Assembly (NCBI GenBank): GCA_019828565.1
Contig: JAHDYR010000038.1
Coordinates: 620,001 to 684,000, forward strand
Direction of reading: 5' to 3'
DNA: 64,000 bases
Source: Carpediemonas membranifera
Lineage: Eukaryota; Fornicata
Below, one piece after another: positions 9,398 through 18,211 of the stretch; positions within the stretch are counted from its first letter, which is position 1, and each line of letters begins with the position of its first letter. Made by a program: the position numbers and the translations under genes. The notes beneath the pieces are model-generated. The model was not told the DNA's origin. It searched no databases and was given only the letters and a program-made list of their open reading frames with translations.

Positions 9398-10654
9398 TCA
9401 ATCCACGGTCCGCCACCGGACCTCGTCGAACTCCTCCTCAAACCCGCGGGTCCCGTAGTATACCAGCTCATCCCTGACCATCGCCTCGGCAGTAGCAGGT
9501 GAGTCCTCGCCCTCGGCGTTCTTGATGGGAGCGAACTCGTGCTCTCTGGCCACCATGATCACCCCGACCCGGTCAGCAAAAGTCAAGGAGTCAAAGATAA
9601 ATTGCTCCAGCTTGTAGCCATTGGGAGTGGGCGGGTTGACAGTCTGTCCGGTCGCCTTGTCATAGTAGGGGATGGCCTTCTTGGCAATATGCCAGGGCAG
9701 CTGGTGAAGGGCGACCTTTTTGATGAACTCAACGGTAAACATGTGGTTCGCGATGTTACCGCATGAGAAGAGCAAATTCCCATCTTCATCCGTGGCCTCG
9801 CGGAGGTCCTGCGGCAGCTCGGAGTACTCGGCGACCACCGTGCCAGTCCCGTTGCGGCAAATGACGCCAATCTTCTCCTCAGGGCCCCGCTTGGGAATAG
9901 CCTTCAGCGCCGCGTCGTATCCGTGAGTTACAAACTGGCCGACGAGTTCTGGGTCGCATATACGTGTGAGTGGGTTATCAACGGTAAACACGTGGATGTA
10001 CCTCACCCCGCGCCGCTCAATGTCAAGCCAGGCTGTCGATGTACCAGGGCCGTTGGGCCCGTTGAACAGAGCGGAGTAGAGCCCGCCGTTGCCGTCAGCT
10101 GCGGTGACGAGGCTGTCGGGACCAGACTTGAGCGGCTGATAGTCGAGATCAAAGCATGGCACCTCGCCCTGAGTGAAGAAGACCACCTGTGAGGGGTCGA
10201 GTCCGAAGAACGGCGAGTCTGTCCTACACGCCCCGGTCTCGAAGAACCGTCTCGTCTCGGCCTCGTTGTCCCTGCTGCACATGACATAGTAGGGGATCAC
10301 ACCGCGTGCCTTGCGCTGTAGAGCAAGGATGCGCATGGCCTGGATCTGGAATATGGAGGGTGTGGTGTGCGCGACGCCGATGGTGAAGGTGCCCTTTGGC
10401 TTATTGCAGCCTAGCCTAGTCCCCATGCCACCGGCCATCACAACCGCGGCCACATGGCCTTCTTTGATCTCCTCAAGGCCAATTGTGTACTGTTTGTTGG
10501 CTACGGTCGAATAATTCACCGTGAGGAAGTCGTCGGAGGGGAAAGGCTGGTATTCAGCCATCTTCCCGGAATCAATACGATCGTGTTGTTGCCGGTGGAT
10601 CAGTCTGGCATCAAGCTCGGCAATTGAACAATGTTCTTTTGCGAGCTCGTCCAT
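9398..10654 (-). CDS. UAP1: UDP-N-acetylglucosamine pyrophosphorylase
   Basis: 418 residues. Makes UDP-GlcNAc from UTP and GlcNAc-1-phosphate, the donor for N-glycans, GPI anchors and cyst-wall polymers. Motifs in order: the uridine-binding VVMAGGMGTRLGCNKPKG (about residue 70), DGNGGLYSAL, HVFTVDNPLTRICDPE, GNIANHMF, and the conserved AIPYYD with NGYKLEQFIFDSL. The C-terminal EDSPATAEAMVRDE matches the family. It is shorter than the roughly 500-residue human enzyme. Transcribed divergently from the helicase-fusion gene. An internal ATG, 31 codons in (MAEYQPF), is an alternative start. Confidence 0.9.
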   Translation of the reverse strand: MDELAKEHCSIAELDARLIHRQQHDRIDSGKMAEYQPFPSDDFLTVNYSTVANKQYTIGLEEIKEGHVAAVVMAGGMGTRLGCNKPKGTFTIGVAHTTPSIFQIQAMRILALQRKARGVIPYYVMCSRDNEAETRRFFETGACRTDSPFFGLDPSQVVFFTQGEVPCFDLDYQPLKSGPDSLVTAADGNGGLYSALFNGPNGPGTSTAWLDIERRGVRYIHVFTVDNPLTRICDPELVGQFVTHGYDAALKAIPKRGPEEKIGVICRNGTGTVVAEYSELPQDLREATDEDGNLLFSCGNIANHMFTVEFIKKVALHQLPWHIAKKAIPYYDKATGQTVNPPTPNGYKLEQFIFDSLTFADRVGVIMVAREHEFAPIKNAEGEDSPATAEAMVRDELVYYGTRGFEEEFDEVRWRTVD

Positions 10655-10934
10655 AGGGGCTTTACATAATATGCGAACTCAACCAATGACTTTTCTGTCT
10701 AATCTGCACTATGGCGGAAGAGACCAGCAGGGCGCCGCCCCAGACATGCGAGTTGCAACTGATCATAGGGATCCATGTGGCTTGTGTTCTATGCTGACAT
10801 GTAGAATACATCCCCAGTGCAGTGACTGGGACCACTCATCAGCACGCCCTCATCTCGTTGCCGTACATCAGGATTGTCTCAGTTCTGTATCAGAGCCGGA
10901 GTCAAGTTCTATTTGCATTCCACCCGCTCAAGTC

Positions 10935-13900
10935 ATGTCGCGTGACGACTTCATTTCGCCAACCACGATGAATAGCGGGGAACCGCCGGCTGTTGGCGCT
11001 AGTAAGCGACTAGCCACGCAATATAGTTCCATGCAAGATGAAGAAGAGCTTACAGAACTTGAGAAGGTTCTGGATGAAGCTGGCATCAGTCCGGCCAAGG
11101 TTTCGTCGGTAGCATCCACGCTGGAGCGTGACTTCGAGATCGAATCGAAAGAAGATCTTATTATCCTCCTTTCAGACGAGAAAGGTTACGAATCCATCGC
11201 CAGTTCGATCAAGAGGCTCAATACTGTCAAGCTCAGAAATGCCTTGCTTCCCAGCGTGCCGGAGAGGCCCCCCGAGGCCGCCGTCTCTGCCCCTCCCCAG
11301 AACAAACCCTCCACTCCTGTCTGGGAGCGGCTCGAGCGGCACAACCAGGGGCCCGAGCCCACGAAGCCCGATACCACGACCAAACACGCCGCACAGGGAA
11401 ACAAGAAGAAGATGAAGAGTATACCCATCACATCCTCGAAACCAAAGGACACTACGCCCATTGTCGTCCCGATGTCCGAGGTCGACCGCAGGTTTGGACG
11501 CATTTACGCCGCTGCGGGCATCCTGCTGCTCAGGTCAACCCGGGCGTCAGGCCCACAAGCCATGTTCACAGTAGAGTATCGCCGGGCGAAGTGGCATCAT
11601 ACGGAGACGACCCACCTCCCGGGGGGGCAGAAGGAGATGAATGAGACGGTCAGAGACACCGCGGTTCGGGAGTTCTGGGAGGAAACGGACAAGGTGATCG
11701 CCCAGAGCGTCGTTCATGACGCCCTGGGCAACGCGGCGTGCCTGTACCTGCCTCAGGGCCGCTATGTCCTCTTCGTTGCCAAGATCTCGGCCACCTCTCC
11801 CCTGAATGACATTGTCAAACTATTCAACCAGCGTCGGTGGCACAACCTGGAGACCTCTGCCATCGGTTGGATGCCCGTCACCTGCTTGGGCCACAGCTTC
11901 AGAGGGAAGCCGCCGTCCGACTTTATGAAAAAGATCATGAGTCACCTCCGGGTCCGGGAGATCATCAAAGACCCGCCCCAGCCTGTCGATGCCGTCAAGG
12001 CGCCATCTACGCTGCTCAAGAAGATCTTCAGTCGGGTTGACGCAATCCTCTCGAATCCCGAGAGACATCTCCTTCCCGCCGACTTTGACCAGGCGCTGAA
12101 GCCGATCGTAGTGAAGGTCAAGGGCCCCATCGAGCAGCTGGACCCGGCCAGCGCGCAGTATAAGGCTCTTGCTGTCCACGTATCCGGCCACCCCGTTGCC
12201 GGCATCCGTGTAGTGAACGTGCCAGCCCGGCAGGCAGCGTACAGCAACTCCAGCGGGACTGAGAAGAAGCCGCTGTTCCACGGCACGCCACACACTGCCA
12301 ACGCCACTGCGATCAGTCTAGGCGGGTTCGACCTCTCAATCGTTACCAACGGGCGTGCCTTGGGCAATGGGGTGTATACTGCCGAGAACATAGCAACGCC
12401 AATGGGGTATGCTCGAGGGTCTGGCTCGATCCTGATGTTATCCGGCAAGCTTGACGGCCAGACCAACAGCCAGGGCCGGGTGCATGTTTTCCCTGACCCC
12501 AACAAGGTGCTTCCGACAGCCATATTCGACTTCTCCACAGTCTATGATGCAGAGTCGAGGGAGCTTGCTGAACTAAGGAGACAGGCTGAGAGAGAAGAGG
12601 CTGAGTACGCCCACATCGTGGCCGAGGCGAGGGTGGCCAAAGGCCAGTTCATCGCCGACTGGTCTGCCGCCTACACCCGCCTCAAAACCCAGGCCCGCGA
12701 GCTCGAGGCCAGGCTCAGCGCTGTGAAGAGCGGACCCGGCGGGGTGCCCGACTCGCTCGTCCTCGAAGTCCAGGCCGCTTATGCAGAGCTGGCCGTGTTG
12801 GACAACAGGATCCCGATATGTCTCCACAAGGACCGGATTCTCTCAGCCATTCGAGACAGCGACGTGCTCTTCGTGGAGGCAGCCACCGGCAGCGGTAAGA
12901 GCGTCATGCTATGCCAGTACGCCGCGGACAACCAAGACGCCATCGTTCCGGCCGACGCCCTGCCGTCCTCGTACGCTTCGCGGGTCTGCGTGCTTCAGCC
13001 GAAGAGGGCCAACGCGGAGAGCATTGCCCGCTACGTCGCCCGGCTCAGGAACACAGTGCTGGGTGGTGAGGTCGGGCTGCACATGGGCGGGGGCGTTCAT
13101 GTTGGCTCAGACGACACTCGGATCGACTTCATGACCCACGGATACTTCTGTAATGCTGCGCAGGTGCGGGGTTTCCTCGGAAGCTACCACACAATCATTA
13201 TTGACGAGGCGCACGAGAGGTCGGTGGACGTCGAGTTCTCACTCGCAATCATCACCCGTTACTTGCGCCAGATCGCTAAAGCCCGCGCTGACGATCAATC
13301 TGTCCCTCAACACCCGCTCAAGGTCGTGATTGCCTCTGCCACCCTCCCCGAGGCCGCCGCTTTCATGAACTCCATTATTCCGAGAGGTCATCTCAGCTCG
13401 CACCTTAAGGTCGGCTGTCTCACGGTATCCAACAGACCATTCCCGATATTCACCATGCCGAGGCCCCTGCCACTAACCGCTGACACTGCCGCGGGCCGAG
13501 GCCAGATCGCCCAGTCGGCGGAGGGCCAGTTCGTCCTGACCAGCGCGATTGTCTCAAATCTTTTAGTAGATCACGCCGTATCTATTGCGATCGAGGTTCT
13601 CCAGCGGTCACAGTCCGGCGACATCCTCGTCTTCCTCCCCCGAACACGAGACATCCGCTCAGCCCTGTTCTCAGCGTATAAGCACGGGGACGTTGCTGCC
13701 GGCTCCCAGCGGTACAACTCGTCGTTCGCTTTCACATGCAGGATACGACCAAAGGCAAAGCATGGTGAGTCGGGTGCGAGGCATGAGAAAGAGCTCAAGA
13801 ATGGCAAGAAGGTTGAGTTCCTGGAGTTCAGCGGGGGTCACACGTCGTCTGAGCGGCAGTACGTCCAGTCGCACCCCACCGACACTGCCGGCCGGCCCAT

Positions 13901-16559
13901 ACAGCGTGTGATCTTCACCACAAACGTCGCGGAAACGGGCCTGACCTTCCCTGACCTGCGTTTCGTCATCGACTCTGGCCTGGAGAACGCGGTCGTGTAT
14001 GACCATGCCGCAGACCTCCACTTCCACACTGTTGCGAAGAGCTCGCAGGCATCGCTTGAGCAGAGGAAGGGGAGGGCGGGGCGGGTGGCGGCGGGCACGT
14101 ACATCCCGCTGTTCTCGGAGGAGGACCTCGCAACCAGGCCAAAAGAGCGGCCGTCGGTCGCCGAGACGGGAGACCTGACGAACGTTATCCTGCGCCAACT
14201 AGTCCAGCCAGACCTCGTCCTCCGGGAACCGATCTCCGACGAGGTCCGCGGCGCTGTGCTCCGCCGCATGGCCGTGTTTGGTCTCCTGGCTGACCCCCAA
14301 CCCAACACCGTCGGGTCCTTCGAGCTGACGGCTGCGGGGCAGTTTGTCGCCAGGTACGGCGGTCAGTTCAGGACCGCGCTCTTTATGTTCGCCTGCAACC
14401 AGGTCGGCGTGCCGCTCCAGCTGGCCAGCGCAGCCGCAGCTATCATCCAGAACAACAGTGCTGCTGAGAAGCTGCTCAGAGCTTTCTACGACCTCGTCGA
14501 CATCAGTGGCCGCGCTGCGGCGGCGGAGAAGAAGGGCGACAAGACATACTTCGAGGCGACGGCTACTGGTCCAGGGTCGCGGTTCAGCAGGGAGCGGTCC
14601 AAGACGCTGCTGAGGTATCTAGACAGGGGGTCTGATCATATCACGGCCGTGCGGCTGCTGCTGCTGTACTCGGAGGCCGTGGCCAGGGATGCCGATGTAC
14701 AGGTTAGTGCCAGGACCGCGGGTCAGGGCAAGATCTCCCAGCGCGAGCATGTGGTCGACCTGCTCGGCGTCGGCCAGGAGATCCTCGACGAGCTCCTAGA
14801 CCTTATGAACGACAACCAGGCCAAGTGCTTCAAGCAGCGTCTGCTCGGAACCGCTGAGATCATCGACGCGCAGGTTAGGACTGAGGATGGTGAGGAGGGC
14901 GTTCCCGAGGAAGACGCGGCGGACGGAACAGGCGAGGAGGCCAAGCACGGCGCCAGGTTCAGGCCCGACCAGGCCCTCCCACCCTTTGTCCCCACCCCCG
15001 CCTCAAGCGCGCTGCTCAAGCGCGCCCTTATCCAGTCGCACGCAGACCATGTTGCTGTCCTCCTCCAGCCAGGAAAGGCCAACGAGGGCCTCTCCTGTGT
15101 ACCCCTGCCGCAGCTGGGGGACCACACTGATTTGATCGCAGCATTCCATGCCAGTGCCCCCAACGGCGGGGAAGACACTCAGGCCGACATCCACGGCCGG
15201 TCGATCACGGCTCAGGGCTCTGCGCCCTCCGACACTGTGGCTGTATACTCTCAGATGATCAGCATCGACCGCAACGCCAGGCCGCGAGTGTCCATGCTGA
15301 CCCTGTGCGATGTCAACGAGCTGGCAAACAGTGTCCCAGATTGGGCCAAGACGACTGTGACTCGGGTTCTTGAGTCGCACCGAGTCGCCAGGACTGTGGG
15401 CATCAGCAAGGCCAAGTTCCACGCCCTCGTCAGAGACAGCCACAGGCTGAGGCGCGACCTCGAGGCCAAGTTTGGGGTGAAAATCGACCTGGCTAGCAAC
15501 GGCGGGGCGGCGACGCTGACACTGTATGCCCCTGAAAGCTACATCGCCGACGTAACCCGGCTAATCCAGACGCACATCGGGCGTGAGTTGGCCGAGGTTG
15601 AGGTCAAGTTCCGGCTGGTGCCTGGGGCTGGGAAGAACGAGGGCTTCAGGACCGCTCGGGGCAAGCTGGTCGACCCGATAGAGCAAATCATCGCGGACGC
15701 CACAAACTCTCAGTCTGGCGAGCACTGCGTGTCGGTCAGCACGCGAGACAACCATCTAATGGTCAAGCTCTCCGGGGTGGGTATCCAGGCCTCGCCGATG
15801 GTCACCGCGTTCGTCAACAACATGATGGAGAAGTGGCTAGCTGAGACAGGGACGCCAGCAAGCAGAGATTCCCAGGCGATGGAGGACGCCAACCACTATC
15901 TCCCTAACCTCGTCATGATCACTTCAAAACAGCAGCCGCAGACCTCTAATCCGATGGTACAAGTAGCCCATGCCATAATCTGGGGAGGGTTCAAGATTTA
16001 CGGTGGATTTGTAAGGGATCATGTAATTCGTAACGAGCGGGCAAACGACATTGACACAGTGGCGCCTAAGGGAATGGACGCCCGCGCGGCATCCCAGCAG
16101 CTGTGTCAGATCATGGCAGGCCTGGGCTATCGCCAGAATGGCTCTCCCAAGTTCTACAACGCAGTCAAGATGCAGTTCCAGCGTGGCGGGACCGTGATCG
16201 ACATCGACGTCACCGAGGACACCCTCCTCGGCGCCTACCCCTTCGTCGACTGCGACGTGGGTAACTTTACCGTGAGTTCGACTGGACTCGGGCTGAAGCG
16301 GGTCTGGGCGGGCGAGAATGACTGCTCTGTGGCCTCGGCGATCGCCCACTGCCGCGCCAAGCAGTTCGTGTTCTTCTGTCAGCCGAACAACTTCTCCCGT
16401 ATGCACGCTAAGTACTTTGGGAGGGGCTGGACGTGTGTCAATAACTTCCCGGCCAGCGTCCTGCAGCAGTTTAAGCCTCAGCACGACCTGTATATGCCGG
16501 ATAAGGCGTTTTCAAGGGATTACTCAATCCAGCCGCCTGGATGGCAACCCACGATGTAA
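10935..16559 (+). CDS. Five-domain fusion: Nudix, ADP-ribosyltransferase-like, DEAH helicase, KH-like, nucleotidyltransferase
   Basis: 1874 residues in one exon. Residues ~185-300 form a Nudix hydrolase domain with an intact box, G-x5-E-x7-REFWEE (~229-251). Residues ~445-510 resemble a PARP/ART fold: LFHGTPHT, then LGNGVYTAEN, then GYA. A charged coiled coil spans ~540-600. A DEAH helicase follows: EAATGSGKS (~650), IIIDEAHERS (~756), ASATL (~800), TNVAETGLTFPDLRFVIDSG and QRKGRAGRV (~1042), with a ratchet/HA2-like region after it. Around 1500-1555 is a KH-like fold. From ~1690 a minimal nucleotidyltransferase shows YGGFVRD, NDIDTV and VIDIDV, the polymerase-beta-type metal-binding pattern. 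The ATG at 10935 is the first before the conserved part; the frame is open further upstream and overlaps UAP1, and an initiator-like CTAATCTGCAC lies at 10699. Likely role: RNA processing or defence with ADP-ribose chemistry (inference). Confidence 0.88.
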   Translation: MSRDDFISPTTMNSGEPPAVGASKRLATQYSSMQDEEELTELEKVLDEAGISPAKVSSVASTLERDFEIESKEDLIILLSDEKGYESIASSIKRLNTVKLRNALLPSVPERPPEAAVSAPPQNKPSTPVWERLERHNQGPEPTKPDTTTKHAAQGNKKKMKSIPITSSKPKDTTPIVVPMSEVDRRFGRIYAAAGILLLRSTRASGPQAMFTVEYRRAKWHHTETTHLPGGQKEMNETVRDTAVREFWEETDKVIAQSVVHDALGNAACLYLPQGRYVLFVAKISATSPLNDIVKLFNQRRWHNLETSAIGWMPVTCLGHSFRGKPPSDFMKKIMSHLRVREIIKDPPQPVDAVKAPSTLLKKIFSRVDAILSNPERHLLPADFDQALKPIVVKVKGPIEQLDPASAQYKALAVHVSGHPVAGIRVVNVPARQAAYSNSSGTEKKPLFHGTPHTANATAISLGGFDLSIVTNGRALGNGVYTAENIATPMGYARGSGSILMLSGKLDGQTNSQGRVHVFPDPNKVLPTAIFDFSTVYDAESRELAELRRQAEREEAEYAHIVAEARVAKGQFIADWSAAYTRLKTQARELEARLSAVKSGPGGVPDSLVLEVQAAYAELAVLDNRIPICLHKDRILSAIRDSDVLFVEAATGSGKSVMLCQYAADNQDAIVPADALPSSYASRVCVLQPKRANAESIARYVARLRNTVLGGEVGLHMGGGVHVGSDDTRIDFMTHGYFCNAAQVRGFLGSYHTIIIDEAHERSVDVEFSLAIITRYLRQIAKARADDQSVPQHPLKVVIASATLPEAAAFMNSIIPRGHLSSHLKVGCLTVSNRPFPIFTMPRPLPLTADTAAGRGQIAQSAEGQFVLTSAIVSNLLVDHAVSIAIEVLQRSQSGDILVFLPRTRDIRSALFSAYKHGDVAAGSQRYNSSFAFTCRIRPKAKHGESGARHEKELKNGKKVEFLEFSGGHTSSERQYVQSHPTDTAGRPIQRVIFTTNVAETGLTFPDLRFVIDSGLENAVVYDHAADLHFHTVAKSSQASLEQRKGRAGRVAAGTYIPLFSEEDLATRPKERPSVAETGDLTNVILRQLVQPDLVLREPISDEVRGAVLRRMAVFGLLADPQPNTVGSFELTAAGQFVARYGGQFRTALFMFACNQVGVPLQLASAAAAIIQNNSAAEKLLRAFYDLVDISGRAAAAEKKGDKTYFEATATGPGSRFSRERSKTLLRYLDRGSDHITAVRLLLLYSEAVARDADVQVSARTAGQGKISQREHVVDLLGVGQEILDELLDLMNDNQAKCFKQRLLGTAEIIDAQVRTEDGEEGVPEEDAADGTGEEAKHGARFRPDQALPPFVPTPASSALLKRALIQSHADHVAVLLQPGKANEGLSCVPLPQLGDHTDLIAAFHASAPNGGEDTQADIHGRSITAQGSAPSDTVAVYSQMISIDRNARPRVSMLTLCDVNELANSVPDWAKTTVTRVLESHRVARTVGISKAKFHALVRDSHRLRRDLEAKFGVKIDLASNGGAATLTLYAPESYIADVTRLIQTHIGRELAEVEVKFRLVPGAGKNEGFRTARGKLVDPIEQIIADATNSQSGEHCVSVSTRDNHLMVKLSGVGIQASPMVTAFVNNMMEKWLAETGTPASRDSQAMEDANHYLPNLVMITSKQQPQTSNPMVQVAHAIIWGGFKIYGGFVRDHVIRNERANDIDTVAPKGMDARAASQQLCQIMAGLGYRQNGSPKFYNAVKMQFQRGGTVIDIDVTEDTLLGAYPFVDCDVGNFTVSSTGLGLKRVWAGENDCSVASAIAHCRAKQFVFFCQPNNFSRMHAKYFGRGWTCVNNFPASVLQQFKPQHDLYMPDKAFSRDYSIQPPGWQPTM

Positions 16560-17006
16560 ATACGATATGTAAAGGTAAGACACGGATAAACCGTAAAGCT
16601 CATATAAATGCCTGTAAACCCATTAAATACGTAAATGAGAATGGCAGGCAAGGGTCGACCGGGAGTGATGAGACGTTACAGCAACCGTCGTCGCCGGTCT
16701 TCAGCTTCACATCGTCGGAGAGTCCATGCGTTGATTACTCGCTCAGCCTGCAACCATTCTGTCTGAGCTGGAGTCCGCTGGGTCCTGTCGTTGGCGGTCA
16801 TCGTGCGAGGTTCTGTGAGATCGTCAAGAAGAGACTCAGTTTCACGCTGAACCACGTCTACCAGTCCAACAGCAGCAATATGCTGCCATGGACGTGCTGG
16901 TGAGACTGCATTCTGGCCAAGGAGTTCTTTGTCATGCGGGCAGACTTGTGAACCGTAACGGATGGTGCCCGAACAACGTAACACACCGACCGATCGTATA
17001 TGATGT
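16560..17006. other. Spacer opening with a cluster of TAAA motifs
   Basis: From the helicase-fusion stop codon to about 16640 there are eight or so GTAAA/ATAAA/TTAAA motifs in 85 bases, resembling stacked poly(A) signals. The rest of the spacer shows no supported gene. Confidence 0.5.
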
Positions 17007-18041
17007 ATGTATGGACACCACATTCGCCTCTGCGACACAATGCCAACTCTGCGAGAGTCGCCCCACTTCGGGCAGTTCTACGTTGCGGAGTGCGAAAACC
17101 ATGGTCTCGTAGAACGAAAGAAACAACTGATGAACGGCACAGCATCTCGCTTTGCAGACCATAACTGCCCAAAGAACGTGTGGACAATCTTCTCATCGAC
17201 CACCCAGCCGATTGTGGCGAAGTTTCCTCAAAAGCCCCTCGAGGAGGTGGTTGCTGCCGAGTTCTTGACCCGATTCGGCTTCCAGAAACTCATTTATCAC
17301 GTCCACGGAGCTGCCAGCGAACAAGCTGCGCGAATCCGCTCGATTATTGGCTTCGGCGTCCCCCGCCGCGCGACGCTCATCATGCCCTACATCCAGGGTC
17401 TCTCTCTAGCAGCGTACAATCACTCAGGCATCATATACGAAGCAGAGCAGCTCGGCGCCCTTGCCATCTGCGACTGTATCCTCAACAACTGCGACCGACT
17501 TTCCGTGCTCGTCGACCATGCCGGTAACTATCTCAATATCATTGGGGTCGGCCACAAGCTGGTCCCCATCGACAATCACCTCATTATTCCCGCTGAGTCA
17601 GCTGAGCCTGTGTTCCAGCGGCGACTGCTCTCTCTCGTTGAGGATGTTTTATCCGACGGCGGGCTGACTGACGCGTCCACGTCCTCCCGGCCACTCAAGC
17701 CGACAGAGCTCTCGCCCCCAAACCACCCGATAGGCCAGCTAGTAGCATCCGTCAGCCAGTTCTTCGCCGCACCGCCCAATGAGATCGAAGCCGCCATCCG
17801 CCGAGGAGCCCGCTCAGCCTTGGACACTTTCAGGCACATGCAGGTTGGTGACTTCAAGCGACTCGAGATGGACGTGCTTCGACTTGTGGGACACACGTCG
17901 TTTGCTGGCGAGGACCTTGGCTCTCTCCTCGGCCAGCTCAGGAAGGCCCATGGCGTGGTGCGGGCGGCGAGAGACCGGGTTGGTGGGTATGACGTGAGAG
18001 AGGTTGATGTATTGCTGGAGGCGGCGATGGCGATGGCCTGA
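17007..18041 (+). CDS. Actin-fragmin kinase-like protein
   Basis: 344 residues from ATG 17007 (333 from the in-frame ATG at 17040). Core motifs fit the actin-fragmin kinase catalytic family, an atypical kinase fold: IVAKF with the ATP-contacting lysine, EVVAAEFLTRFGF, the hinge-like IMPYIQGLSL, then LGALAICDCILNNCDRL with the catalytic D..N..DR arrangement, GNYLNI, and LVPIDNHL carrying a metal-binding Asp. In Physarum the enzyme phosphorylates actin in actin-fragmin complexes. A kelch propeller present there is absent here. Same strand as the next gene, 170 bases away. Confidence 0.68.
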   Translation: MYGHHIRLCDTMPTLRESPHFGQFYVAECENHGLVERKKQLMNGTASRFADHNCPKNVWTIFSSTTQPIVAKFPQKPLEEVVAAEFLTRFGFQKLIYHVHGAASEQAARIRSIIGFGVPRRATLIMPYIQGLSLAAYNHSGIIYEAEQLGALAICDCILNNCDRLSVLVDHAGNYLNIIGVGHKLVPIDNHLIIPAESAEPVFQRRLLSLVEDVLSDGGLTDASTSSRPLKPTELSPPNHPIGQLVASVSQFFAAPPNEIEAAIRRGARSALDTFRHMQVGDFKRLEMDVLRLVGHTSFAGEDLGSLLGQLRKAHGVVRAARDRVGGYDVREVDVLLEAAMAMA

Positions 18042-18193
18042 TTAATGTCCGGTCGTGTTGAGTTGAATTGTAAAGTTTGGTAATAGTAGTGTTGAAGCAG
18101 GGGTTGAAATAGGCCGGCTTGAATATCTTCAAGTGTACATCCCGCATATTGCGGTCCTGTGACGGGCTTGGCAGACGCCAATAGTTCTGACGC

Positions 18194-18204
18194 AAAACTG
18201 CGAG
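18194..18204 (+). promoter_or_regulatory. Putative core-promoter element AAAACTGCGAG
   Basis: Only seven bases before the ATG at 18212. Same CTGC-R core as at 1301, 24205, 29764 and 48111. Inference only. Confidence 0.3.
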
Positions 18205-18211
18205 CCACAGC

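Noticed and set aside
10521-10934. N-terminal extension of the helicase-fusion frame
   Set aside because: The frame is open but overlaps UAP1 on the other strand, begins with a non-ATG codon, and has no domain-like sequence before the ATG at 10935.
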